This document shows, piece by piece, positions 16,966 through 25,034 of a DNA stretch of 64,000 nucleotides. This DNA is from Candidatus Altimarinota bacterium (lineage in GTDB: Bacteria > Patescibacteriota > Gracilibacteria > UBA4473), in assembly GCA_018608565.1 (NCBI GenBank), contig JABAZT010000013.1, forward strand, positions 11,112 to 75,111, read 5' to 3'. The notes below the pieces were generated by a model. The model made no database searches, was not told where the DNA came from, and saw only the letters and a list, made by a program, of their open reading frames with translations. Position 1 is the stretch's first letter; the number at the start of each line of letters is the position of its first letter. The position numbers and the translations under genes are program-made.

Positions 16966-17283
16966 TTATTCAGCTTTCTTTGTTTCTTTCTTCTCTGCTT
17001 TTTTAGTAGGAGCTTTTTTTGCTGGTTTAGCAGCCAATTTTTTAGAAAGGTTAGATTTCATTCGATCTGCTCGGTTAGCAGGAATAAGATTTTTCTTTAC
17101 CGCCATGTCGATAGATTTTTGAACTTGTGGGTAAAGTTTAGTAGCTTCGGCTGTTTTGCCTTCTTCTGTAAGTTTTAGAAATTCCTTGATCAATGACTTG
17201 TATGTGTTCTTTGTGGCAAGGTTTCGTGCAGTCCGTGTTTTTTGTTGTCGGACTCGTTTGATAGCTGATTTAATGATTGGCAT
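16966..17283 (-). CDS. rpsT: 30S ribosomal protein S20 (bS20)
   Basis: The 105-residue product from ATG 17283 (MPIIKSAIKRVRQQKTRTARN) matches bS20: a helical rRNA-binding protein of the small subunit with the late block IPANRADRMKSNLSKKL. The track's start at 17340 is too long. The protein extends about 18-20 residues beyond the usual length with a Lys/Ala/Glu tail (KAPTKKAEKKETKKAE). It is monocistronic, with its own promoter and terminator. Confidence 0.93.
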   Translation of the reverse strand: MPIIKSAIKRVRQQKTRTARNLATKNTYKSLIKEFLKLTEEGKTAEATKLYPQVQKSIDMAVKKNLIPANRADRMKSNLSKKLAAKPAKKAPTKKAEKKETKKAE

Positions 17284-17312
17284 AGTGTTTCCGGGTTCGT
17301 TATAGCCGACAG

Positions 17313-17340
17313 AATCTACTCTAGAAAGAGGATTCGTCAA
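17313..17340 (-). promoter_or_regulatory. rpsT promoter
   Basis: On the minus strand TTGACG, a 16-base spacer and TAGATT lie about 30 bases before the rpsT ATG, giving a short leader. Confidence 0.6.
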
Positions 17341-17421
17341 GATTTATTTATGAATAGGGCTTATTTGTTATGATCACTGTCTGTGATTCTTGGTTATTTT
17401 ACTTAAAAGTAAAATAAACTT

Positions 17422-17586
17422 TTGACATTAGTTTTTTTTGGAACAATATGGGTGCATGATTTTACTATCAAATAAGTTTCTAATCAATTACTTCCTCTGG
17501 CAGAGGAGGAGATCGAGATAATATAATTAAATTTGTTACGATTTATATCTATCACGGTCCTACCTAGTAAGACCGTGATTTTTTTA
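17422..17586 (+). ncRNA. Candidate small RNA or attenuated leader
   Basis: The 318-base gap between rpsT and the gene at 17601 contains a consensus -35 box (TTGACA at 17422) with a poor -10 near 17445. A small hairpin (CCTCTGGCAGAGG) lies near 17494-17506, and a very strong terminator at 17551. No ORF of useful size lies between them. The RNA would be about 130 bases. It is either an independent small RNA or the leader of the zincin gene, whose ATG follows the T-run by 14 bases. Confidence 0.45.
17551..17586 (+). terminator. Strong rho-independent terminator before the zincin gene
   Basis: A perfect 9-base stem ATCACGGTC / GACCGTGAT with an 11-base loop, followed directly by seven or more T. 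It sits upstream of, not after, an annotated gene. Confidence 0.9.
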
Positions 17587-17600
17587 TAATTTTTATTCCC

Positions 17601-18866
17601 ATGGTATTAGGAGCACCTGGCAACGGAGAATACGACATATTGGATCAACGAACTTCATCTAATCCAGAAATGGCAGAGGCTGAAATGTATAAGATCGAAC
17701 CACAGTCACAGCTTGGATTAGGGGTGTTGGTAGAAATATTTGGAGATGATGTAGAGGATTCGTTCTCGATAGACAAGACTCTGTTTGACCAAGAAATAAG
17801 TCTAGAAAAAATTGATGCAGCCATAGCTACAGTGGTAAATACAACGAGTCTTGGATATGTAGCACAAGCTATTTCTGAGAATGGGGATGATCCTATTAGT
17901 CAGCGATTAGCACAGATCGGTCGACGAGTTGCACTTTCATTGACCTTGATACGAGCCTATACAGATGAAGATGTGAGTGAATCTCAGATACATATACTAG
18001 CTCCAGGAGTGTTGGGGCAGTATACGGTTGATTCTCAAGAAGCCTCAGGAATATCGCTTGATGTAGAGGGGGTATTGAGTGAGGATTGGAGAGAGAAAAT
18101 TGTCCATGTGATGACCCATGAGGTGACGCATTTGCAGACCAACAGTATGATTAATGACATTGAGGATAAAGGGGATATCAAGATAAAAGGACAAATGATA
18201 ATGACCGCAATAGAGGTTATTGAGGCAATGACAGAGCATGCGGCATCACGAAAGACGGGAAAAAACATAGCGTACAAAGGTCCTCAGTCAGATTTAGAAG
18301 AGTTGGTAGGGGCAGAGAACTTAGACTGGATCAACAATGCCTTCCTTGCCAATGATGTAGAGGAATACACCGAACGGTTAATGGTTTGTATTGAGCCAGA
18401 CATCAATGAAATAGAAGAAGATAAAAAGTCAGAGTTGGTATCAGAAGATGCGTTGGTTGAAATGGGGCCGATGGTACGTCAGAATATTTTGATCGGAGAG
18501 AGTCCTCACGAAATATCACTTACCAATACCTGTACGGATGTAGTAACTGACTTGATACAGGAGTATCATGTATATCTTCCAAGTGGGGATATGAGAGAGT
18601 TAGAAGAGGCGGCACGAGAAATTGATTCGGGTGTCATAAAAGCCGCATTCCCTGGAATGAAAGATCCGATAGACAATATGATGGGATTAGACGAGGCCGA
18701 GGCAATTATAAAAAGAATAGGAAATAAAACGCATGGGATTAAATCAGCATTGGAGTCAGATCAGTCTAGAGAGACATTGCAGGATATGGAGAGAGGTCTT
18801 ACAGGGATAGATGAAAATGTTCAGGCGGGAGTGAATGCGGTTAGAAGGCACAAGGGGCACATATAA
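17601..18866 (+). CDS. Predicted cytoplasmic zincin metalloprotease
   Basis: This 421-residue acidic protein has no signal peptide. It carries HEVTH (residues 173-177; VHVMTHEVTHLQTN), and about 35 residues later EAMTEHAASRKTG, which could supply the third ligand Glu as in gluzincins. The rest is helical and unrecognised. The HExxH-plus-Glu pattern suggests zinc peptidase activity, but substrate and family are unknown. It starts just after a strong terminator, so expression may depend on readthrough or on a promoter inside the T-rich stretch. Confidence 0.6.
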   Translation: MVLGAPGNGEYDILDQRTSSNPEMAEAEMYKIEPQSQLGLGVLVEIFGDDVEDSFSIDKTLFDQEISLEKIDAAIATVVNTTSLGYVAQAISENGDDPISQRLAQIGRRVALSLTLIRAYTDEDVSESQIHILAPGVLGQYTVDSQEASGISLDVEGVLSEDWREKIVHVMTHEVTHLQTNSMINDIEDKGDIKIKGQMIMTAIEVIEAMTEHAASRKTGKNIAYKGPQSDLEELVGAENLDWINNAFLANDVEEYTERLMVCIEPDINEIEEDKKSELVSEDALVEMGPMVRQNILIGESPHEISLTNTCTDVVTDLIQEYHVYLPSGDMRELEEAAREIDSGVIKAAFPGMKDPIDNMMGLDEAEAIIKRIGNKTHGIKSALESDQSRETLQDMERGLTGIDENVQAGVNAVRRHKGHI

Positions 18867-18893
18867 AATAGGTATTTTTTAACTCTATATATC

Positions 18894-19088
18894 ATGTCAT
18901 ATCAACAAGGACTGGCCGGCGCCATCAAAGCACTTCGGAGTGTTGGAGCAAATCCAACCGGGATAGATGAACTGGGGTGGCAGCAAAAAAAAGCAGGAAC
19001 AATTCTCTGGGAAGGCGCCTGTCGTCACGGTCACGCTCAACTCATTAGGGGCAAAGAAGGCTCCGATAGCTATCAGGTATCCTTTTAG
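18894..19088 (+). CDS. Small hypothetical protein
   Basis: A 64-residue ORF (MSYQQGLAGAIKALRSVGANPTGIDELGW) with a TATATATC stretch directly before the ATG. It has no known domain. The even amino-acid composition and its position between two forward genes make it plausible. Confidence 0.45.
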   Translation: MSYQQGLAGAIKALRSVGANPTGIDELGWQQKKAGTILWEGACRHGHAQLIRGKEGSDSYQVSF

Positions 19089-19284
19089 TTATTTCTTCGT
19101 TATTAGATGACTCAGATATAGGAATGGAGTATCAATCAATATGAAGAGGTATAGTTTTCCTAGTCGAAATGCAACGAGTGTGAGAAGAAAAAGAACAAGT
19201 GCAAAAGCCAGAAAAAGAGTTTCGTTCATAGATAAATCGAATATAATTCCGAGCGACATTACAGATTTTATTAAAGACTACAAA

Positions 19285-19899
19285 ATGACATTTCTATCCA
19301 ATCTTGACTGGCGGCACGCCACAAAATCTTTCGACTCTAACAAAAAAGTATCTGATGAAGATCTTCAGAAGATTGTTAAATCAATTCAGCTTACGCCCGC
19401 TTCATTTGGACTACAGCCATATCATGTTCACGTAATATCAGATCAGGTTATCAAGGAAAAGATTAAATCAGTATCTTGGGATCAGGCTCAAGTGGCCAAT
19501 TGTTCTCATTTACTGGTATTTAGTTCTCGTCTTGATGCAGAGCAAAGAATTGAAGACTATATGGAAATCGCTTCAGAAGGTTCAGCAGAAGCGAAGCAGG
19601 CACTTCTTCCCTATAAGGAGATGATGCAAGGATTCCTTCTCGGAGAAAAAGGGAAAGGGGATTTCAACTGGGCAACACGACAAGCCTACATTGCACTCGG
19701 ATTCGCGATGGCAGCCTGTGCAGAGTTGGAGATAGATAGTTGTCCTATCGAGGGATCAGATTTTGCTGAGGTAGACCAAATTTTAGACCTCCCTCCACAT
19801 TTACTTTCTTGTGTACTGCTTCCTATAGGATATAGAGAGACAGAACCACGAGAAAAAGTCCGATTCTCAGAAGAAGACTTATTTACGACTCTTTCCTAG
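19285..19899 (+). CDS. NfsB-like nitroreductase / NAD(P)H oxidoreductase
   Basis: Starting at ATG 19285 (MTFLSNLDWRHATKSFD) gives 204 residues, typical of the NfsB/dihydropteridine reductase group of FMN enzymes. Characteristic parts are the N-terminal RHATKSFD, SIQLTPASFGLQPYHVHVI, and the C-terminal GSDFAEVDQILDL region. Such enzymes reduce nitroaromatics, quinones or pteridines with NAD(P)H. The track's 48-residue basic extension is unlike the family. A TATAAT lies about 38 bases upstream of the chosen start. The stop is immediately followed by the zupT ATG. Confidence 0.85.
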   Translation: MTFLSNLDWRHATKSFDSNKKVSDEDLQKIVKSIQLTPASFGLQPYHVHVISDQVIKEKIKSVSWDQAQVANCSHLLVFSSRLDAEQRIEDYMEIASEGSAEAKQALLPYKEMMQGFLLGEKGKGDFNWATRQAYIALGFAMAACAELEIDSCPIEGSDFAEVDQILDLPPHLLSCVLLPIGYRETEPREKVRFSEEDLFTTLS

Positions 19900-20712
19900 A
19901 TGGAAGAAAACGTATTATTCGCCTTTGGGCTCACGCTCTTCGCCGGACTCGCAACCGGTATTGGGAGTTTGATCGCTTTATTTGCCAAAAGAACCAATGA
20001 AACCTGGCTTTCCCTTGCATTAGGATTTAGTGGAGGAGTGATGCTGTATGTTTCTTTTGTAGAGATATTTCCGAAGTCACAGCTATATCTTGTTGAAAAT
20101 TTTGGAACACAGATAGGAACGCTTTATACCACATTAGCATTCTTTGGGGGAATGCTCTTGATTGCTTTTATTGATAGGCTCATTCCACACGAGCACAATC
20201 CACATGAAGCACGTAGAGTAGAGGAGCTCGATACAGAGGCGAAAGAAATATTAAAGAAAAAACAGCTCCATCGGATGGGGATGTTTACCGCTCTTGCTAT
20301 CGCCATACATAACTTTCCCGAAGGACTTGCTACATTTGCCTCAGCACTTGCAGATCCAACTCTGGGTATCGCTATCGCTATTGCTATCGCTATTCACAAT
20401 ATTCCAGAAGGAATTGCCGCCTCAATTCCAATTTATTACGCAACAGGAAGCCGTAAACGCGCCTTTGCTTTTTCTTTTCTTTCGGGATTGGCAGAGCCCA
20501 TTGGAGCGCTAATCGGTTACTTTTTACTCAAGTCTTGGTTCAATGACGTCACATTTGGTCTGCTTTTTGCAGCAGTTGGAGGAATTATGGTATTTATATC
20601 TTTGGATGAGCTCCTTCCCACCGCCGAAAAATATGCCTCTCATCATACCGTTATTTACGGAGTGGTATTGGGAATGATTGTTATGGCTGCAAGTCTTATC
20701 CTGTTTCTTTAG
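19900..20712 (+). CDS. zupT: ZIP family metal transporter (ZupT-like)
   Basis: This 270-residue protein has about eight membrane helices. The metal-binding HNFPEGLATF and HNIPEGIA motifs lie in two central helices, and a His-containing loop (PHEHNPHEA) lies between helices 3 and 4. The family imports zinc and other divalent cations across the inner membrane. The start codon touches the stop codon of the nitroreductase gene, so the two are translationally coupled. Confidence 0.93.
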   Translation: MEENVLFAFGLTLFAGLATGIGSLIALFAKRTNETWLSLALGFSGGVMLYVSFVEIFPKSQLYLVENFGTQIGTLYTTLAFFGGMLLIAFIDRLIPHEHNPHEARRVEELDTEAKEILKKKQLHRMGMFTALAIAIHNFPEGLATFASALADPTLGIAIAIAIAIHNIPEGIAASIPIYYATGSRKRAFAFSFLSGLAEPIGALIGYFLLKSWFNDVTFGLLFAAVGGIMVFISLDELLPTAEKYASHHTVIYGVVLGMIVMAASLILFL

Positions 20713-20715
20713 GAG

Positions 20716-21087
20716 TTAGTATGTGCGGTTCGTTCTGATTTTTAGATACAAGAGTCTTTCGTGTTCTTCTTTTAGGTATTTTGTCTGGCGTAGTAGTGAA
20801 GCAAGCGTGATAGTTGAAAAAATTAAAGAAATCAAAAAGACTTCAGGAGAAATAATTTCATTATATTCTTCTTCTTGAATGAGTTGTTTAGCTCTATTTA
20901 TATGAATGCTGGTAAATCCTAGGCCAAGAAGAAAGCTTGATCCTGTATATCCAATCAAAAAAGAAATTCGAGAGATGATAGACCTTGTGAGTTGTTTGAT
21001 TTCCGTTTTGATCGTGTTAGGATCAGGGAGCGTCTCAAATAAATGATCTGGTACTGGAGGAGGGAGAATTGCTTCTGCTTCAGGCAT
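20716..21087 (-). CDS. Small two-helix membrane protein
   Basis: This 123-residue protein has a Pro-rich N-terminus (MPEAEAILPPPVPDH) and two hydrophobic helices (SFLIGYTGSSFLLGLGF and PEVFLISLIFSTITLASLL) separated by a charged loop. No family is recognised. It converges on zupT. Confidence 0.6.
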   Translation of the reverse strand: MPEAEAILPPPVPDHLFETLPDPNTIKTEIKQLTRSIISRISFLIGYTGSSFLLGLGFTSIHINRAKQLIQEEEYNEIISPEVFLISLIFSTITLASLLRQTKYLKEEHERLLYLKIRTNRTY

Positions 21088-21117
21088 TTGATTGATTAAT
21101 AAATAAAAAAAATAAAT

Positions 21118-21720
21118 ATGTCAAAAATATCAATCTTAGCTCTCGCATCTTCTCCAGAAAAAGGACAAAACTCAGATACACTTCTCGATGCATTTCTAGA
21201 GGGTGTAAAAGAAAAAAATCCTGATGCAGTCATAGATAAATATTACATCTCCGAAATTCCACTCAAGGCCTACTGTCATAAGTGTGCGCGAGAGCCGCAA
21301 CCAGGAGAAGAAGTTTTTGCCGAAGTCGTAGAAAAGCTCAAATCAGCCAACGGACTCGTGATCGCGACGCCAACGTATAACTTCAACATTCCCTCAGGAC
21401 TTAAAAATTTCATCGATCGAATTGGATATATTTCATTGGATTACGGAAAAAAGAATCTCGTAGGACAACCTCCGGGGAAACTAAAACATCTCAAAACCTA
21501 TTTCATCGTCAGTGGAGGAACGCCTGCATGGATCCGACGATTTATTTTCTTTCTCTATCCAGCTTTTTATCTCAGTGTCGCATTTAGCTACTACTATGCC
21601 AAGCTCGGAGGAAGTTTCTATGCAGGGAAGCTAACATTTAGCACTCCAGCTCGAGATGATATGAAATTACTGAAGAAAGTACGGAAGAGGGGGAATCGAT
21701 ATGTAAAAACCATAGGTTGA
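21118..21720 (+). CDS. NAD(P)H-dependent FMN reductase / flavodoxin-fold oxidoreductase
   Basis: This 200-residue flavodoxin-fold protein has the phosphate-binding loop SPEKGQNSDTLLDAFLEG and the family block VIATPTYNFNIPSGLKNFIDRIG. A CHKC pair (YCHKCAREP) recalls iron-sulfur flavoproteins but is shorter than their cluster motif. It probably reduces flavin or quinone using NAD(P)H. The C-terminal half has a hydrophobic segment (FIFFLYPAFYLSVAFSYYYA) that may contact the membrane. Confidence 0.8.
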   Translation: MSKISILALASSPEKGQNSDTLLDAFLEGVKEKNPDAVIDKYYISEIPLKAYCHKCAREPQPGEEVFAEVVEKLKSANGLVIATPTYNFNIPSGLKNFIDRIGYISLDYGKKNLVGQPPGKLKHLKTYFIVSGGTPAWIRRFIFFLYPAFYLSVAFSYYYAKLGGSFYAGKLTFSTPARDDMKLLKKVRKRGNRYVKTIG

Positions 21721-21753
21721 CGAAATTGCAAGAATTTGTATTTATTTTTTTGT

Positions 21754-22632
21754 ATGAAATTTTTGCAATGTCCACCCGAAGATCTTACCATCTGGCATAA
21801 TCTATGTGATGATCGAGAGGTTCAGGAGTTATTAGCTTATTATAGTGATCCTCATAATAGGCGTCGTCCTATCCCTGTATTTATGCAGCGTGATAGAACG
21901 GGGAAAACAGTGCTTGGCTGTCTAGACGGAAATTTTCAATGTTATGCATCCAGAATTTTTGAAGATCAACATCTCAACGTGGTGGTACTAGAAACAATAG
22001 CAGATTTTCGAAAGCTCACGGAGGTATGTATAGAGCATTATTATCTTGATTCTAGGGTTCTTAATGGATTATTAGCTCATAGATTAATTTCCCCAGAAGA
22101 GGGGCGATCCATTCAAGGTAATAAGCAGATATATGAATCTGTTTTTTATGAAAATGATAATTGCGTGGAAATGCTAAGAATGTATTTGCGTACATGTCTT
22201 ACAGTAGAAAAAATTGAGTCAATAATAACAGCTTCTCATCAAAATAAAGAGATGTCATTGTATCGGAGCTCTTGCTTGAGGATTGCTTCAGAGTGGTTAG
22301 CGAGTAAGGGAAGAAGACTTGTGTCAGATGGCATCAACTTAGAGGATCTAGTTGATATTAGTGATAATAAGCGTCTGAGTAGCGCTTATAGAGAGAGGGT
22401 TCGATCTCAAACAGAAGATGCATTACAAAAACTAGAAATGGAGGTTCGCCCGAGTCAGCAGAGCGGCTTTAATTACACCGGAGTGTCAGATCAAACGTCA
22501 CAAGCATTAAATAAACCTTCTTTTGAAAACGGCGTTATATATCCACGAGTGGAAGCACTATTAATAAGTGTAATGTATGAAAATGGGTATGATGATGCAT
22601 TACGAGAAATCCTTTCTATGAGAGAAGATTAG
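21754..22632 (+). CDS. Unknown soluble protein
   Basis: This 292-residue protein starts at ATG 21754 (MKFLQCPPEDLTIWHNL); the track's TTG at 21736 is less likely. It has a Cys-containing N-terminal third (VLGCLDGNFQCYASRIF) and a long helical C-terminal part. No signal peptide, membrane span or known motif was found. I cannot name a family. Confidence 0.65.
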   Translation: MKFLQCPPEDLTIWHNLCDDREVQELLAYYSDPHNRRRPIPVFMQRDRTGKTVLGCLDGNFQCYASRIFEDQHLNVVVLETIADFRKLTEVCIEHYYLDSRVLNGLLAHRLISPEEGRSIQGNKQIYESVFYENDNCVEMLRMYLRTCLTVEKIESIITASHQNKEMSLYRSSCLRIASEWLASKGRRLVSDGINLEDLVDISDNKRLSSAYRERVRSQTEDALQKLEMEVRPSQQSGFNYTGVSDQTSQALNKPSFENGVIYPRVEALLISVMYENGYDDALREILSMRED

Positions 22633-23074
22633 AGTTTCTTTGAGAATTTTTGAAAGAAAAAGATATGGGGCACGTATTACTCCTTGTCAACGATCAGATA
22701 GATACTTTACGGAAGCATCACTCACAAATAATTAGAGCGACAAGACTTCACAAGGGTTTCTGCAGAGTCGCTGACACACTTTTTTTTGATATCCAATTTT
22801 ACGTTTATAAAGGGTTAAGATTACCGAGTAATTCATTTTACCCAAGACACATAACAGCTTAGTTTTATTGCTATTTCTTTGGCACGTAGTTTGTCTTGCT
22901 CGGTTATTCTTTTTAAAAAATTTTGGATTGTCACACATCAGTGCATTTTTCGGAGACTGAAGTGTCTGCATAAACTTATATTTAAAACGTATTTCACCTT
23001 GCAGACTCCTCAGTCCCCAATTTTTAAACATGTTCAAAGTCCTCTCTCAATCTTTTTAACTTTTTATCTTAATT
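22633..23074. other. 442-base intergenic region with a long stem
   Basis: No convincing gene; the overlapping ORFs at 22650 (+) and 22732 (-) look like chance ORFs. Bases 22955-23015 can fold into an extended hairpin: GACTGA / TCAGTC (outer) and GTCTGCA / TGCAGAC (inner), joined by a small internal loop with a 29-base A/T-rich apical loop. It ends about 60 bases before the secreted repeat protein and may be its leader or an independent RNA. Confidence 0.45.
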
Positions 23075-23755
23075 ATGAAAATCTCAAAAATTGCTTTCGG
23101 AATGCTCGCTGTGCCAGTTGTATTTGCTTCAAGCGCGGCACTCGCAGATGATCACGTCTCAGAAAATGGAGAGCGAGGAAATCGGATGAAAAAAGCTCGT
23201 CATTTTAAAAAAAATAATGATGTAGTTTATTCTACAGAAAAAATATCTAATGGAGTTAAAGTAACGATTACTTCAGATGATTCGGACGTAGTAGAAAAAC
23301 TACAATCACGAGAGCCAAAATCTCGGGATGAATCTGTGACAGTTTCAAAGCAAGATATTACAAATGGAGTGATTGTAACCAAAATATCTACTGAAACTGA
23401 AACGGTCCAGAAATGGCATGATCGAGTCGATAAGAAAGCACTCAAAGACAGCATCGCTAAAACAACAGAAAGTCTTAGTAATGGTTCAAAGGTAACACTT
23501 ACTTCCGATAATTCAGATGCCGTGGCTAAGCTTCACGAAAAAGCAGATAAAATCTCAGAGCGTGATTCTAGAAACGATGAAATCACAAAAACGGTAGAAA
23601 AAATATCAAACGGGATTGTGATAACTATGACTACGGATAACTCTGAGCTTGCAGAAAAAATACAAAAACGATCTGAAAATAGTAAGAAATTTGGAGCTAA
23701 ACGAAAAGGAAATAGAGGGGAAGGGCGAAGAGGTGGACGAAGAGGGGAAAGGTAA
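23075..23755 (+). CDS. Secreted protein with four tandem ~40-residue repeats
   Basis: A signal peptide (about residues 1-24, ending SSAALA-DD) is followed by four repeats centred on the NG pairs at residues 59, 97, 136 and 179. The repeat pattern is E-K-I-S-N-G-V-x-V-T-x-T-S-D-N-S-D-x-V-x-K-L, alternating strand and charged helix. The C-terminus is very basic and Gly-rich (GEGRRGGRRGER). The product is exported; binding to polyanions such as DNA or surface polymers is possible inference. No known family. A good terminator follows. Confidence 0.7.
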   Translation: MKISKIAFGMLAVPVVFASSAALADDHVSENGERGNRMKKARHFKKNNDVVYSTEKISNGVKVTITSDDSDVVEKLQSREPKSRDESVTVSKQDITNGVIVTKISTETETVQKWHDRVDKKALKDSIAKTTESLSNGSKVTLTSDNSDAVAKLHEKADKISERDSRNDEITKTVEKISNGIVITMTTDNSELAEKIQKRSENSKKFGAKRKGNRGEGRRGGRRGER

Positions 23756-23790
23756 TTAATCAAGTTTCGAAATTTCAGAAGTAGAAAGAG

Positions 23791-23819
23791 AAACCCGCAG
23801 AGTAATCTGTGGGTTTTTT
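23791..23819 (+). terminator. Rho-independent terminator
   Basis: An AACCCGCAGA / TCTGTGGGTT stem with a GTAA loop and a T-run, 36 bases beyond the stop of the repeat protein. Confidence 0.9.
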
Positions 23820-23830
23820 ATAATTAAGTA

Positions 23831-23860
23831 TTGAATATTAAGCACTCAATACTATATATT
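23831..23860 (+). promoter_or_regulatory. thyA promoter, leaderless type
   Basis: TTGAAT, an 18-base spacer, then TATATT, with nine bases to the thyA ATG. The start site would lie about two bases before the codon. Confidence 0.55.
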
Positions 23861-23869
23861 AGCTCCAAC

Positions 23870-24751
23870 ATGCAATCCTATCTTGATCTTCTCACGTACG
23901 TCAAAGAAAATGGAATAGATCGAACCGATCGTACAGGAGTTGGGACACGGAGTGTTTTTGGGCATCAGTTACGAGTAGATCTAGGAAAAGGGTTTCCATT
24001 ACTTACGACCAAGAAAATATTTTGGAAAGGGGTCGTTGAGGAACTTCTCTGGTTTCTGAGAGGGGATACCAATATTCGTTCTTTAGTTCAAAAAGGCGTC
24101 CATATCTGGGATGATTGGCCCTATGAAAAATTTAAAAAAAGTAATGAGTATGAGGAGGAAACAAAAAACGAGTTTGTGCAGAAAATTATTGAAGATGAAG
24201 CCTTTGCATCACAATGGGGAGAGCTCGGTCCTGTCTATGGATCTCAGTGGCGTTTCTGGCAAAAAACAGATGGAACACAAATTGATCAGATCAAAAATTT
24301 AATCGACCAAATCAAAGCCAATCCAGATTCTCGTCGGCTGATCGTTTCGGCCTGGAATCCCGGAGAAGTAGATCAGATGGCATTGCCTCCATGTCATAGT
24401 TTTTTTCAGTGTTACGTATTGGAGGGAAAACTATCGCTTCAGCTCTATCAGCGGAGTGCAGACGTATTTCTTGGGGTGCCGTTCAACATTGCTTCGTATG
24501 CATTGTTAACACATATGATTGCTCAGGTCTGTGATCTCGAAGTAGGGGAGTTTGTCCATACATTTGGGGATGTACATATCTATAGCAATCACGTCGATCA
24601 GGTAGAGGAACAATTATCAAGAAAGCCATCAGCACTACCAAAAATAAAACTAAATTCAGGTATCAAAAATATAAAGGACTTCACTTCCGAAGATATTGAG
24701 ATTATTGGCTATGAACCGCAGGCGGTGATCAAGGCACCAGTGGCGGTCTAG
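23870..24751 (+). CDS. thyA: Thymidylate synthase (ThyA)
   Basis: This 293-residue protein starts at ATG 23870 ([15 protein letters not shown]). Motifs are [40 protein letters not shown], the catalytic-Cys motif [13 protein letters not shown], and [16 protein letters not shown]. It methylates dUMP to dTMP using methylene-tetrahydrofolate. No folA is adjacent, which is unusual for ThyA. The track start adds 13 residues read from the promoter region. Confidence 0.96.
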   Translation: MQSYLDLLTYVKENGIDRTDRTGVGTRSVFGHQLRVDLGKGFPLLTTKKIFWKGVVEELLWFLRGDTNIRSLVQKGVHIWDDWPYEKFKKSNEYEEETKNEFVQKIIEDEAFASQWGELGPVYGSQWRFWQKTDGTQIDQIKNLIDQIKANPDSRRLIVSAWNPGEVDQMALPPCHSFFQCYVLEGKLSLQLYQRSADVFLGVPFNIASYALLTHMIAQVCDLEVGEFVHTFGDVHIYSNHVDQVEEQLSRKPSALPKIKLNSGIKNIKDFTSEDIEIIGYEPQAVIKAPVAV

Positions 24752-24798
24752 GTTATATCTTTTTGACATAAGATTGGGAAAAAGATACTTTTGAGGTA

Positions 24799-25032
24799 AT
24801 GGGTAATGAAAAACAAGAATCCAAGAGTCTTTCGGTCGACATAACAGAATTATCAGTAGAGCAACGATCGGCTGCAGAAAGGATAACCACGGGGTGTGTT
24901 GTGGCTGTAGGAACTACGGTAGTATTGGTACTAGCAATTCCAGGATTAGCGGCTTATTGGACATACTGTAAAGCAATTGGTCACAAGAGTAGATTATTTC
25001 GGCCTATGAATCGTCAAAATTGGATAGATTAA
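24799..25032 (+). CDS. Small single-helix membrane protein
   Basis: This 77-residue protein has a charged N-terminus, one membrane helix (TGCVVAVGTTVVLVLAIPGLAAYW) and a basic C-terminus. No homologue is recognised. It ends two bases before the NRDE-family ATG and probably shares its transcript. Confidence 0.55.
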   Translation: MGNEKQESKSLSVDITELSVEQRSAAERITTGCVVAVGTTVVLVLAIPGLAAYWTYCKAIGHKSRLFRPMNRQNWID

Positions 25033-25034
25033 TT

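Noticed and set aside
19141-19284. 48-residue basic N-terminal extension of the nitroreductase ORF
   Set aside because: Family members begin at MTFLSNL, and a TATAAT lies inside the extension, so it is untranslated upstream sequence.
22732-23037. Minus-strand 101-residue ORF in the gap before 23075
   Set aside because: Its composition is not protein-like, it crosses the long stem, and it has no start signals; it overlaps a competing plus ORF at 22650 that is equally weak.
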